9,640 bases of DNA from CAZXBB01 sp964638815 (GTDB lineage: Bacteria; Planctomycetota; Phycisphaerae; Phycisphaerales; SM1A02). This document shows positions 1-6,410 of the stretch, in pieces. The notes beneath the pieces were generated by a model. It did no database searches. It worked only from the letters and a program-made list of their open reading frames with translations, and was not told where the DNA came from. Position numbers and translations under genes: made by a program. Where the stretch lies: positions 1 through 9,640 of the forward strand of contig CAZXBB010000171.1 of NCBI GenBank assembly GCA_964638815.1, in the 5' to 3' direction. Position 1 is the first letter of the stretch; every line of letters starts with the position of its first letter.

Positions 1-96
1 GTGCGCGACCGCGTCCGTGTGCGCGTGCGCGACCGCGTCCGTGTGCGCGTGCGCGACCGCGTCCGTGTGCGCGTGCGCGACCGCGTCCGTGTGCGC
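1..96. repeat. 24-bp perfect tandem repeat, 4 copies
   Basis: Four identical 24-bp units lie head to tail at 1-24, 25-48, 49-72 and 73-96. Each starts GTGCGCGACC and ends GTGTGCGC. The array touches the window edge, so its true copy number is unknown. It lies downstream of the minus-strand Wzt-like gene, which ends at 128. On the minus strand the unit is eight codons long and in frame with that gene (reading RAHGRGRA-like), but two in-frame TAG codons separate them. Alternating purine/pyrimidine GC/GT runs dominate the unit. There is no spacer between units, so this is not a CRISPR array. No gene can be supported in 1-127. Confidence 0.9.
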
Positions 97-118
97 GACC
101 CAGGCGCCGGGGGACCCG

Positions 119-136
119 CTAACCGCGCTAACCGCG
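119..136 (-). repeat. 9-bp tandem duplication carrying a doubled stop codon
   Basis: On the minus strand CGCGGTTAG occurs twice in a row, at 136-128 and 127-119. The first copy holds the TAG that ends the Wzt-like gene. The second supplies another in-frame TAG nine bases later. This is a small slippage-type duplication that gives tandem stop codons. Confidence 0.75.
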
Positions 137-3100
137 CGCGCCCGCACGCACACGGCGCGCCACGCCGAACCGGCCCAGCTCGAAGTCGTTCTCGAGCGGC
201 CCGTGGCCCAGGCAGTTCGCAACCACGATCGCGTAACGGTCCGCGTACGGCGCCTGGATCGCCACGCGGAACGGCCCCTTCGTCGTCACGCTCACCTGGC
301 TCGCCCACCGGTCGTCGCGCAGCAGGCCGATCGTCAGCCCGCCCGACCGCAGCACGCCCTCGGCCACGATGATGCAGTCGTCGTCGAGGTCCCTGTACGC
401 AGTCCGCAGCAGATACGAGTGCGGCGCGTCCGCCGTGCCCTGCACGACGATACGGCGTCCGTCGAGACGCATGATGGCGCCCGACTGGACGACGTCGCCG
501 GCGTCGAGCGGCGCGGGGTCGCAGCGGAAGAGGTCGTCGGCATCCTCGAGGCTCGGGGGATCGACGTACACGCTCGTCTCGTCGATCTCGGCCTCGAGCC
601 GCGGTGACAGCGTCGCCTCGTACGCCGTCTGCCGGCGTCGCGCACCGAGACGCGTCACCGCCGACGCGAAACGCGACGCCTCGCCGGCGCGGCACGCAAC
701 GACACGCAGACGCGGCGCGATGCCGGCGAGCCGGGCGACGATCTCCAGCGGCTCCGCCAGGCTCGCGAGGATCGAGCCCGCGAGCGCGCGCATCCGCGGC
801 TCGGTCGAGCGGAACCAGGCCAGGAGCGCCGCGTAGTCGTTCGCGCCCTCGGCGCACACGTCTACGACCTCGAGCCCGGCCGCCGCGAGCAGCGTGTCGA
901 GCGTGTGACGGTCGAACGCCGGCGCCGACGCGTCGCCGTGCGGCGTGACGCCGGGCGCCGCGGCGTTCGGCACCGATGCCACGACGAGGCCGCCCTCGGC
1001 CAGACGCGACCGGGCCGTGTCGAGCAGCCCCTTCGGGTCGTCGGCTTCGGTCAGCGCGCCCCACACGCCGGCAATCCCGATCACGCCCTCCGCCGCGCCG
1101 TCGAGGTCGTGCAACGCGAGCCCGGACTCGGTGGCGAGCGCCGGCGCGCCGCCGTCGGCGGCCACGACGCCGTACGTCCACGGCGCGCCCCCGGCGTCGA
1201 GCAGGATCGTCAGCTCGTCGAACGCCTCGCGCATCTGGGCCTCGCGCATCTGGGCCTCGCGCGACGCCGGACCGTCCGGCGCCCCGGGGCCGTGGGCCGG
1301 GGGCGGAGGAGGGGGCGGAGGCGCCGGATCGTCCGCGGCGGCGACCGCCCGCACGAGGTCGAGCATCGCTCGCCGCAGACGCGCGACGCCGGCGGGAACG
1401 CCCGCCCCGGCCGGGGCCGGCGCGTGGTCCGGCAGCGGGTACGTGCCGCGGAAGACCACCCTGCCGTTGCGCCGCCACGTCGCCGGATGCAGGAACATCA
1501 CGTCGTTCGCCAGCCTGTTCTCCGACGGGCGCACGACGAGGTGGTACGCGCGGCTGTGGTGATCGAGCAGGCTCTCGTTCGCGGTGAAGAACTTCGCGTC
1601 CGCGTCGCGCGAGTAGCCGCCCTCGCGCATGGCCGCGACGTTGACGAGGTACTCTCCGGGCCCGAGCAGGAGCGGATCCGCCTCGATCTCGAGCACGCCG
1701 TGGTCCGCCTCGTCGTAGTCGAACAGTTCGTCGTCGAGCGTGAACCGGTGGCTGCGGACGACGCCGTTCTGGAGGAAGTTCACCTGGATAATGGCCTTCT
1801 CGCGGAACGTCGGGTCGTTGATGCGGTAGCGCAGCCGGATCGTCATCCGCTCGCCGACCTCGAAGCACAGCCGCTCCTTCTCCTCGGCGTCGAGGAAGAG
1901 GACGTTGGTGATCGAGAGCATCTGCGAGCCGTAGCGGTTGAACCGGGGCTTGACGGCCTCGATCCGGCTCGTCGCCACCAGCTCGATCCGCGACTTCACC
2001 CATTCGCCGGAGCCGTCGTTGTCGAAATCGGCGCGGAGGCAGCGCGCCTCGTCGGCATTGAACACGTCCACGATCAGCGGCGTCACGTCGGCGTCCCTGA
2101 ACTCCAGCTCGACGGCGAGCTTCGCATCGTCCGCCCCCGCGAGCGCATCGCCAAGCGCGGCGTCGAACTCGCGCGAGTGGATCACGAACGGCGCCCGGTG
2201 GTAGATCGACCCGCTCGTGGCGAAACAGCGCACGCGAATGCCGTCCACTTCCACGGGGTCGCCCCAGTTCCCGGTGCGGGGACGCAGCGACAGCGTGATG
2301 CCGTCGCCCTCGTCGCCCTCGCCGGGGGCGATGCTCGCGAGCCGCTCGTCGCCCTTCCAGAAGGAGATGCCGCGGACGGGCACGTCGGCGTCGAGCGGCA
2401 CCGTGCCCTGCGCGCGGATCTGCGCGAAGTAGACCGGAACGTCGGCCCCGGCGCCGCCCGCGCCGTCGCCGCGCCGCTGGTTCTCGCGGATCGCCTTCAT
2501 GCCGATCTTCCGCAGCCGCTGCTCCTCCTGGTCGCGGATCGAAGCCTCGTAGCGGTTCACGACCGTCACGGCGTCGCTGTCGAGCAGGACGCGGCCGCGG
2601 TCGATCCAGATGAAGCGAGTGCAGATCCGCGTCGCGGCGTAGAGGTCGTGCGTCACGAGCAGCAGCGTGGTGCCGGCGCCCTCGCAGAGCTCGCGGATGC
2701 GCTCGTAGCTCTTCTGCGTGAAGTACGCGTCGCCGACGCCGAGCACCTCGTCGAGCACGAGCACCTCGGGCGTAATCGCCGTCGACGTCGAGAACATCAG
2801 CCGCACGCCCATACCCGTCGAGTACGTCTTGATCGGCTGCTCGATGTACTCCTCGAGCTCCGCGAACTCGATGATCTCCCGCAGCTTGCGATCCGCCTCT
2901 TTCCCGGTGATGCCGAACTGCGCGAGATACGAGTAGACGTTCTCGCGACCGGTGAACTCGGGGTGGAACCCGGTGCCGATCTGAAGCAGCGCGTGCACCT
3001 TCTCGGCGACGACGAGCTCCCCCGCGCTCGGCTCGATCACGCCCGAGACGAGCTTCAGGAAGGTGCTCTTGCCGGCGCCGTTGCGGCCGATGATCGCCAC

Positions 3101-3268
3101 CTTCTCGCCCCGGCAGATCCGGAGATCGACGTTGTCGAGCGCCGAGAGCTCGGTGTACCTGCGCGGGCCGCGGAGCAGCCCGAACATGTCGAGGAAGCGG
3201 TAGTGCGGCTTCCGGTAGAGCCGGTAGGTCTTCGTGAGCCCGCGGGCTTCGATGATCGCCTCACTCAT
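128..3268 (-). CDS. wzt: Wzt-like polysaccharide ABC transporter ATPase with long multidomain C-terminal extension
   Basis: This is the ATPase of an ABC exporter for a lipid-linked polysaccharide. It would act at the cytoplasmic face of the inner membrane with the permease encoded just upstream. Residues 1-245 form the nucleotide-binding domain: Walker A GRNGAGKST near 61-69, the family-typical GFHPEFTGREN near 100-110, a signature variant YSTGM near 149-153, Walker B VLVLDEVLGVGD near 169-180 and the H-loop in LLVTHD (His207). Residues about 275-432 form an extra beta-rich domain (GNWGDPVEVDG, GSIYHRAPF). Residues about 435-598 resemble the Wzt C-terminal glycan-binding domain (RYGSQMLSITNVLFLD, FEVGERMTIRLRYRIN). 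A proline-rich linker (eight Pro near 651-658) leads to a methyltransferase-like fragment (about 685-810). The last 110 residues are a module shared with two other proteins here. At 1046 residues it is over twice the usual Wzt length (about 400-470). ATG at 3268 overlaps the permease stop by eight bases, indicating coupling; a weak GGTGG lies just upstream. Confidence 0.92.
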   Translation of the reverse strand: MSEAIIEARGLTKTYRLYRKPHYRFLDMFGLLRGPRRYTELSALDNVDLRICRGEKVAIIGRNGAGKSTFLKLVSGVIEPSAGELVVAEKVHALLQIGTGFHPEFTGRENVYSYLAQFGITGKEADRKLREIIEFAELEEYIEQPIKTYSTGMGVRLMFSTSTAITPEVLVLDEVLGVGDAYFTQKSYERIRELCEGAGTTLLLVTHDLYAATRICTRFIWIDRGRVLLDSDAVTVVNRYEASIRDQEEQRLRKIGMKAIRENQRRGDGAGGAGADVPVYFAQIRAQGTVPLDADVPVRGISFWKGDERLASIAPGEGDEGDGITLSLRPRTGNWGDPVEVDGIRVRCFATSGSIYHRAPFVIHSREFDAALGDALAGADDAKLAVELEFRDADVTPLIVDVFNADEARCLRADFDNDGSGEWVKSRIELVATSRIEAVKPRFNRYGSQMLSITNVLFLDAEEKERLCFEVGERMTIRLRYRINDPTFREKAIIQVNFLQNGVVRSHRFTLDDELFDYDEADHGVLEIEADPLLLGPGEYLVNVAAMREGGYSRDADAKFFTANESLLDHHSRAYHLVVRPSENRLANDVMFLHPATWRRNGRVVFRGTYPLPDHAPAPAGAGVPAGVARLRRAMLDLVRAVAAADDPAPPPPPPPPAHGPGAPDGPASREAQMREAQMREAFDELTILLDAGGAPWTYGVVAADGGAPALATESGLALHDLDGAAEGVIGIAGVWGALTEADDPKGLLDTARSRLAEGGLVVASVPNAAAPGVTPHGDASAPAFDRHTLDTLLAAAGLEVVDVCAEGANDYAALLAWFRSTEPRMRALAGSILASLAEPLEIVARLAGIAPRLRVVACRAGEASRFASAVTRLGARRRQTAYEATLSPRLEAEIDETSVYVDPPSLEDADDLFRCDPAPLDAGDVVQSGAIMRLDGRRIVVQGTADAPHSYLLRTAYRDLDDDCIIVAEGVLRSGGLTIGLLRDDRWASQVSVTTKGPFRVAIQAPYADRYAIVVANCLGHGPLENDFELGRFGVARRVRAGARG
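1231..1260 (-). repeat. 15-bp in-frame direct duplication in the wzt linker
   Basis: The 15-bp string GCATCTGGGCCTCGC (plus strand) occurs twice without a gap, at 1231-1245 and 1246-1260. On the minus strand it duplicates the five residues REAQM in the linker between the proline-rich run and the methyltransferase-like region. It keeps the reading frame and looks like a recent slippage event in a flexible linker. Confidence 0.85.
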
Positions 3269-4100
3269 AGTCCACCAGGAACGACTTGAACTTCCTGAAG
3301 AACGTCGCGCCCAGGGCGAACGACCCGACGCACATCGTCACGTAGACGAGGGCCACCGGCCACGTCGGGAACGTGCCGTAGAGCAGGCAGCTCCGGAACA
3401 TCTCCGCCATGTAGTAGATGGGATTGAGGTAGACGATGAGCTGGAGGTGGGCGGGCACCATGTCCAGCTTGTAGGCGATCGGCGAGACGAAGAGCAGGAA
3501 GAGCAGCAGGAGCTGCACCGCGTAGCCGACGTCCGGCAGCGGCACGGCGAGCGCCGAGAGGATCCAGGTCAGACCGATGAGGAAGAGGATCTGGAGCAGG
3601 AGCACCAGCGGCAGCCACGCGACGTGCGGCGAGAGCGAGACGTTATCCGAGAACGAGTCGCCGATCACGATGAGCACGAGCAGCATCCCGAGGCTCACGA
3701 CCTGTCCCACCATGCTCGTCAGCACGACGCGGGCGGGCACCAGCTCGATCGGGAGCATCACGTTCTTGATGAGGTGCATGTTCTGCTTGACGCAGACGGT
3801 CCCGGCCGAGAGCGCGTCGGAGAAGCCGAGGTACGGCACGAGCCCCGTGAAGACGTAAAGCACGTAGTCGAGCTGACTGTATCCCGGGAAGCGCATCCCG
3901 AAGATGACCATGTAGACGAAGAGATACATCGCGAGCAGGAGCGCGGGATACAGGACGACCCAGAATATGCCGAAGAGCGAGCCCGCGTAGCGCTTGGCCA
4001 GTTCGACGCGGATCGTCGACCACAGGATCCTGCGGTAGCGCAGGATGACGCGTCCCAGGTCGAGCGTCGACGTCGTGATGGTGGCGACCGGATTGCTCAT
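3261..4100 (-). CDS. wzm: Wzm-like ABC-2 type polysaccharide export permease
   Basis: This is a 279-residue integral inner-membrane permease of the ABC-2 family and the membrane partner of the Wzt-like ATPase that follows it. Residues 1-40 are cytoplasmic and contain an amphipathic stretch (ILRYRRILWSTIRVELAKRYAGS), the usual lead-in of this family. About six hydrophobic segments follow, near 44-68, 78-98, 125-147, 160-185, 193-212 and 247-268. LVPYLGFSDAL and the NPIYYMAEMFR segment before the last helix are typical of O-antigen and teichoic-acid exporters. The start chosen is ATG at 4100 (MSNPVATITT), because the 31 residues encoded upstream are Arg-rich, look unlike the family and would run through the start of the divergent gene. 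The stop overlaps the ATPase start by eight bases, so the pair should be co-translated. No clear ribosome-binding site lies upstream of 4100. The substrate cannot be read from the sequence. Confidence 0.93.
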   Translation of the reverse strand: MSNPVATITTSTLDLGRVILRYRRILWSTIRVELAKRYAGSLFGIFWVVLYPALLLAMYLFVYMVIFGMRFPGYSQLDYVLYVFTGLVPYLGFSDALSAGTVCVKQNMHLIKNVMLPIELVPARVVLTSMVGQVVSLGMLLVLIVIGDSFSDNVSLSPHVAWLPLVLLLQILFLIGLTWILSALAVPLPDVGYAVQLLLLFLLFVSPIAYKLDMVPAHLQLIVYLNPIYYMAEMFRSCLLYGTFPTWPVALVYVTMCVGSFALGATFFRKFKSFLVDYE

Positions 4101-4122
4101 CGAATGCCGACCCGCGATGATA
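4093..4122. promoter_or_regulatory. Possible compact divergent promoter with a shared -10
   Basis: Only 28 bp (4101-4128) lie between the two divergent start codons. On the plus strand TTGCTC (4093-4098), a 17-bp gap and GATGAT (4116-4121) loosely fit a -35/-10 pair. The predicted RNA start falls near 4128-4129, at the ATG of the propeller gene, which would make that mRNA almost leaderless. On the minus strand the same bases give TATCAT (4122-4117), five of six matches to TATAAT, with no good -35. The match is weak and could arise by chance. Confidence 0.22.
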
Positions 4123-4128
4123 GCGTCG

Positions 4129-6087
4129 ATGAAGCACCTGCTCGGCATCACGCACACGGACCGGGCCTTCGACCTGTCGCGGTGCTCGCTCAACTTCCTC
4201 CAGCGCCGGTACGAGGCCCCCGATCGTCTGAGCGGGCTGCCGCCGTTCGAGTCGCTGGCCGACGCCGAGAGCCACCAGCCGCACGACGGCTCGGCGACGT
4301 TCTGGATCTTCGACTCGGAGGCGCCCGACCGCCTCCGCCTGGTGCGGCACTTCGACCCCGGCTACAAGGTGCAGCACGCCGTGTTCGCGAACGGCCGCTT
4401 CGTGCTCGCCGGCCACGAGTTCATCGAAGTGCTTGACGCGGACGGCGCGGCGGTCGCGCGGATCAGCGACCCCTGGATGTCGGGCGTGCACACGTGCTTC
4501 GCTCACGACGGCCGGATCGTGGTCTCCGCGTCGGGCTCGGACGCCGTGCTGATCGTCGACCCGGCGGCGGAGCGCGTGGTCGAGGCGTTCCGCATGCCCG
4601 AGGCGATCTACGGCCGCAACTACCCGCTCGCCCGAACCGACGACACGCGCTCGCACTTCATCGACAACGACCGCCAGCTCACGCACATCAACTCGGCATG
4701 GCCCGCGGCGGACGGCATCTACGTCTCGACGCTCATCGAAGGCGCGGTCGGCCGTTTCGGGTGGGACGGAACGTACGAAGAGATCGTCCGCGGCTTCTGG
4801 GGCTGTCACGGCGTGCGCAAACTGGACGACGAGCGGCTGCTCTTCAGCGACAGTTGCCTCGGCTGCGCCTGCGTGCTCGACGCCGCCACGCGGCGGCTCG
4901 TGCGCCGTTTCGACTTCGGCAGCCGCTGGCTCCACGACACCGAGACACCGGACGGCCGGTTCTTCTTCGGCGGTCTCGGGGACCTCAACTGCGTCGTCGT
5001 GCTCGACGCCGCCGACTCGAGCATCGTCGGGCAGTGGCCGATGTCGAAGTGGGGCGCGGGCGTCCAGTTCATGTCGGTCTGCGCGTTGCCGGCGCAGGAC
5101 GTCGCGTGGCTCGACGACGCCAGCCAGGCGACGCTGCGCGCGGCGCCGCTCCCGGCCCCCGGCCTCGTCGGCGCGGCGAGCCCCGGGCAACCGCTGTGGA
5201 AGCTCGAGCCGCGATCACTCGTGCCGCAGGAGCCGGCCCGCGCGATCATGCGCGGCGGCATGCTCGACGTCACCACCGGGTCGGAGCCGTTCGCGTACGC
5301 CGTCGCCACGCGGGTGCGCGGCTGCGACCCCGGCCTCTACGACACCTACACGCTGACCCTCGACGCGACGCTGCGCGAGGGCGGCTTCTCCGTCGGGATC
5401 CTCGACGCGCAGACCGACAGCTTCGCCTGCTCCACCGACGTGCGCCAGCCCGGGCGGCACCGCCACGAGCTCTTCTGGACGCGCCGGGCGATGCCGGCGT
5501 GGTTCCGCATCGTGATCTCGAACCACGAGCCCGACGCGCGGGCCTCGTCGTTCCGCCTGCACGAGGTCGTCCTGGCCGGCCGCGGCGACGCGGACGAGAC
5601 GTCCGGCGACGCCGATGCCTTCTTCGCGCCGGAGGTGCCGCACCGCTACACGCCGCTCTGGTCGGTGGACCTGGCCGGGCTGCGCCGCGTCCAGGCCCAG
5701 GTGACGCCCGCGGACGACGGGGCGCTGCGGGTCCTCACGCCGCCGAGCACCGCGCTCTACGCGCTGGTGTCGCCGCCGCGAACGCTGGATCTCTCGGCGT
5801 ACGACGAGCTCTGTCTGCAGGTGGACGCGACGGTCGAAGAGGGCGGGCTGTCGGCGATGGCGCTCGACAGCCGCGCCGTCCGCGAGCTGCCCGCCGGCGA
5901 AGGCGACATCTTCGCGGTCTCCGGCGTCACTACGGAGACCCAGCGTCGCCGGCACGAGTTCGCGGCTCCGCTGCGGCAACGGCCCGGGAGCCTGACCGTC
6001 GTGATCTCGAACTTCTCGCCGGAGGGCCGCGGCTCCGCATTCGTGGTCCACGGCATCACCGTTGCGGGGCGGTCGCGGCCCTTCTGA
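4129..6087 (+). CDS. Beta-propeller-like protein with two C-terminal copies of a shared beta module
   Basis: A 652-residue protein with no signal peptide or membrane segment, so probably cytoplasmic. I cannot name its family. Residues 1-345 have the rhythm of a beta-propeller, with repeated short strands and D-G turns: HAVFANGRFVLAGHEFIEVL, HTCFAHDGRIVVSASGSDAV, GCHGVRKLDDERLLFSDS, LHDTETPDGRFFFGGLGD. THINSAWPAADGIYVST (near 185-201) and GCHGVRKL recall arylsulfotransferase-like and other secondary-metabolism propellers, but this is only a resemblance. The His and Cys positions (HTC, GCHG, SCLGC, LHD) may line a central site. Residues about 376-485 and 522-648 are two related copies of a beta module found also in the Wzt-like ATPase and the methyltransferase. 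ATG at 4129 is preferred (MKHLLGITHT). ATG at 4117 would add four residues, and starts further upstream run into the permease gene. No ribosome-binding site is visible. It is divergent from the exporter operon by 28 bp. Confidence 0.85.
   Translation: MKHLLGITHTDRAFDLSRCSLNFLQRRYEAPDRLSGLPPFESLADAESHQPHDGSATFWIFDSEAPDRLRLVRHFDPGYKVQHAVFANGRFVLAGHEFIEVLDADGAAVARISDPWMSGVHTCFAHDGRIVVSASGSDAVLIVDPAAERVVEAFRMPEAIYGRNYPLARTDDTRSHFIDNDRQLTHINSAWPAADGIYVSTLIEGAVGRFGWDGTYEEIVRGFWGCHGVRKLDDERLLFSDSCLGCACVLDAATRRLVRRFDFGSRWLHDTETPDGRFFFGGLGDLNCVVVLDAADSSIVGQWPMSKWGAGVQFMSVCALPAQDVAWLDDASQATLRAAPLPAPGLVGAASPGQPLWKLEPRSLVPQEPARAIMRGGMLDVTTGSEPFAYAVATRVRGCDPGLYDTYTLTLDATLREGGFSVGILDAQTDSFACSTDVRQPGRHRHELFWTRRAMPAWFRIVISNHEPDARASSFRLHEVVLAGRGDADETSGDADAFFAPEVPHRYTPLWSVDLAGLRRVQAQVTPADDGALRVLTPPSTALYALVSPPRTLDLSAYDELCLQVDATVEEGGLSAMALDSRAVRELPAGEGDIFAVSGVTTETQRRRHEFAAPLRQRPGSLTVVISNFSPEGRGSAFVVHGITVAGRSRPF
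5254..5583 (+). other. Shared beta module, copy 1 of the propeller protein
   Basis: This encodes about residues 376-485. Visible landmarks are YDTYTLTLDATLREGGFSVG, then ILDAQTD, then WFRIVISNHEP, then SSFRLHEVVLAG. They line up in the same order and at similar spacing with the second copy in this protein, with the C-terminus of the Wzt-like ATPase and with the N-terminus of the methyltransferase. Confidence 0.7.
5692..6072 (+). other. Shared beta module, copy 2 of the propeller protein
   Basis: This encodes about residues 522-648. Landmarks are LYALVSPPRTLDLSAYDELC, QVDATVEEGGLSAMALDS, SLTVVISNFSP and SAFVVHGITVAG. Its opening LVSPP and its GG-to-DS stretch match the methyltransferase N-terminus closely (LVSPP, EGGVTFGLQDS). 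Its ending matches copy 1 (VVISN versus IVISN, ITVAGR versus VVLAGR). Confidence 0.7.
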
Positions 6088-6128
6088 ACGCGAGGGTCGC
6101 CGCAGATTTCCCATCTTGCCCGTCTTCA

Positions 6129-6152
6129 CGGCCGGGCCGCGTGGCCGGGCCG
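6129..6152 (+). other. GC-rich imperfect hairpin after the propeller gene
   Basis: CGGCCGGGCC (6129-6138) can pair with GGCCGGGCCG (6143-6152) around a GCGT loop, with one G-G mismatch. It lies 41 bp after the propeller stop codon. There is no T-run after it, so it is not a standard intrinsic terminator, though it could stall polymerase or protect the 3' end. Confidence 0.3.
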
Positions 6153-6209
6153 GCGCTGGGCTCTTGCGTGTCCGACAAACCCGCATCTTGCCCCGAGTTT
6201 GCCACTTCT

Positions 6210-6240
6210 TTGTGCTTGCAAGCCGCGCGATCGATGGTAA
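6210..6240 (+). promoter_or_regulatory. Weak candidate promoter for the PEP-CTERM gene
   Basis: This is the least GC-rich part of the gap. TTGTGC (6210-6215) or TTGCAA (6216-6221) could serve as -35. GATGGT (6233-6238) or the overlapping TGGTAA (6235-6240) could serve as -10. No combination is close to consensus. If used, the mRNA would have a leader of about 175 nt that includes the tandem repeat and hairpin. Confidence 0.2.
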
Positions 6241-6321
6241 CCTTGCCTGATCGTCGGGCCCGGCGGGTGGAAGCGCGCCTGGCCCCGCGAGACCGAGAGA
6301 GACGACCGGTAAGAGAGACCG

Positions 6322-6381
6322 GTCAGCGACCGGGTCAGCGACCCGGTCAGTAGCCGGGTCAGTAGCCGGGTCAGTAGAGAA
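6322..6381 (+). repeat. 12-bp tandem repeat, 5 units, in the PEP-CTERM leader
   Basis: GTCAG recurs exactly every 12 bp, at 6322, 6334, 6346, 6358 and 6370. The units are GTCAGCGACCGG, GTCAGCGACCCG, GTCAGTAGCCGG (twice) and a decayed GTCAGTAGAGAA. Units 1-2 carry CGAC and units 3-4 carry TAGC, so the array seems to have grown from two sub-types. The array lies 41 bp upstream of the PEP-CTERM start codon. Confidence 0.88.
6328..6348 (+). promoter_or_regulatory. Perfect 9-bp leader hairpin with 3-nt loop
   Basis: GACCGGGTC (6328-6336) and GACCCGGTC (6340-6348) are exact reverse complements around the loop AGC. The single-base difference between repeat units 1 and 2 is what creates the complementarity. 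It sits in the expected 5' untranslated region of the PEP-CTERM gene and has no T-run after it, so an RNA-stability or translation role is more likely than termination. Confidence 0.5.
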
Positions 6382-6410
6382 GAGATCGAGAGAAACCAAA
6401 GAGAAGATCG

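Noticed and set aside
1..96. CRISPR-like array at the left edge
   Set aside because: Units are contiguous with no unique spacers, so it is a simple tandem repeat. The same holds for the arrays at 6322-6381 and 7288-7357.
905..3289. A 794-codon open frame on the plus strand, antisense to the Wzt-like gene
   Set aside because: Its composition is Arg/Val/His/Asp-rich with no recognisable motif. It mirrors a gene with clear ABC ATPase motifs, as expected of antisense frames in GC-rich DNA.
4045..4128. Upstream ATG codons (4045, 4078) for the propeller gene
   Set aside because: They lie inside the permease coding region, and the added residues are antisense to it. The protein reads naturally from MKHLLGITHT at 4129.
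4101..4193. A longer N-terminus for the permease, starting at 4193
   Set aside because: The extra 31 residues do not resemble the cytoplasmic lead-in of ABC-2 permeases and would overlap the start of the divergent gene. MSNPVATITT at 4100 gives a typical length.
3643..5190. A 515-codon minus-strand open frame spanning the permease start and part of the propeller gene
   Set aside because: It crosses two well-supported genes, is rich in Arg, and has no family pattern.
6129..6152. Intrinsic terminator after the propeller gene
   Set aside because: The stem has a mismatch and no T-run follows on the plus strand, so it is kept only as a low-confidence hairpin.
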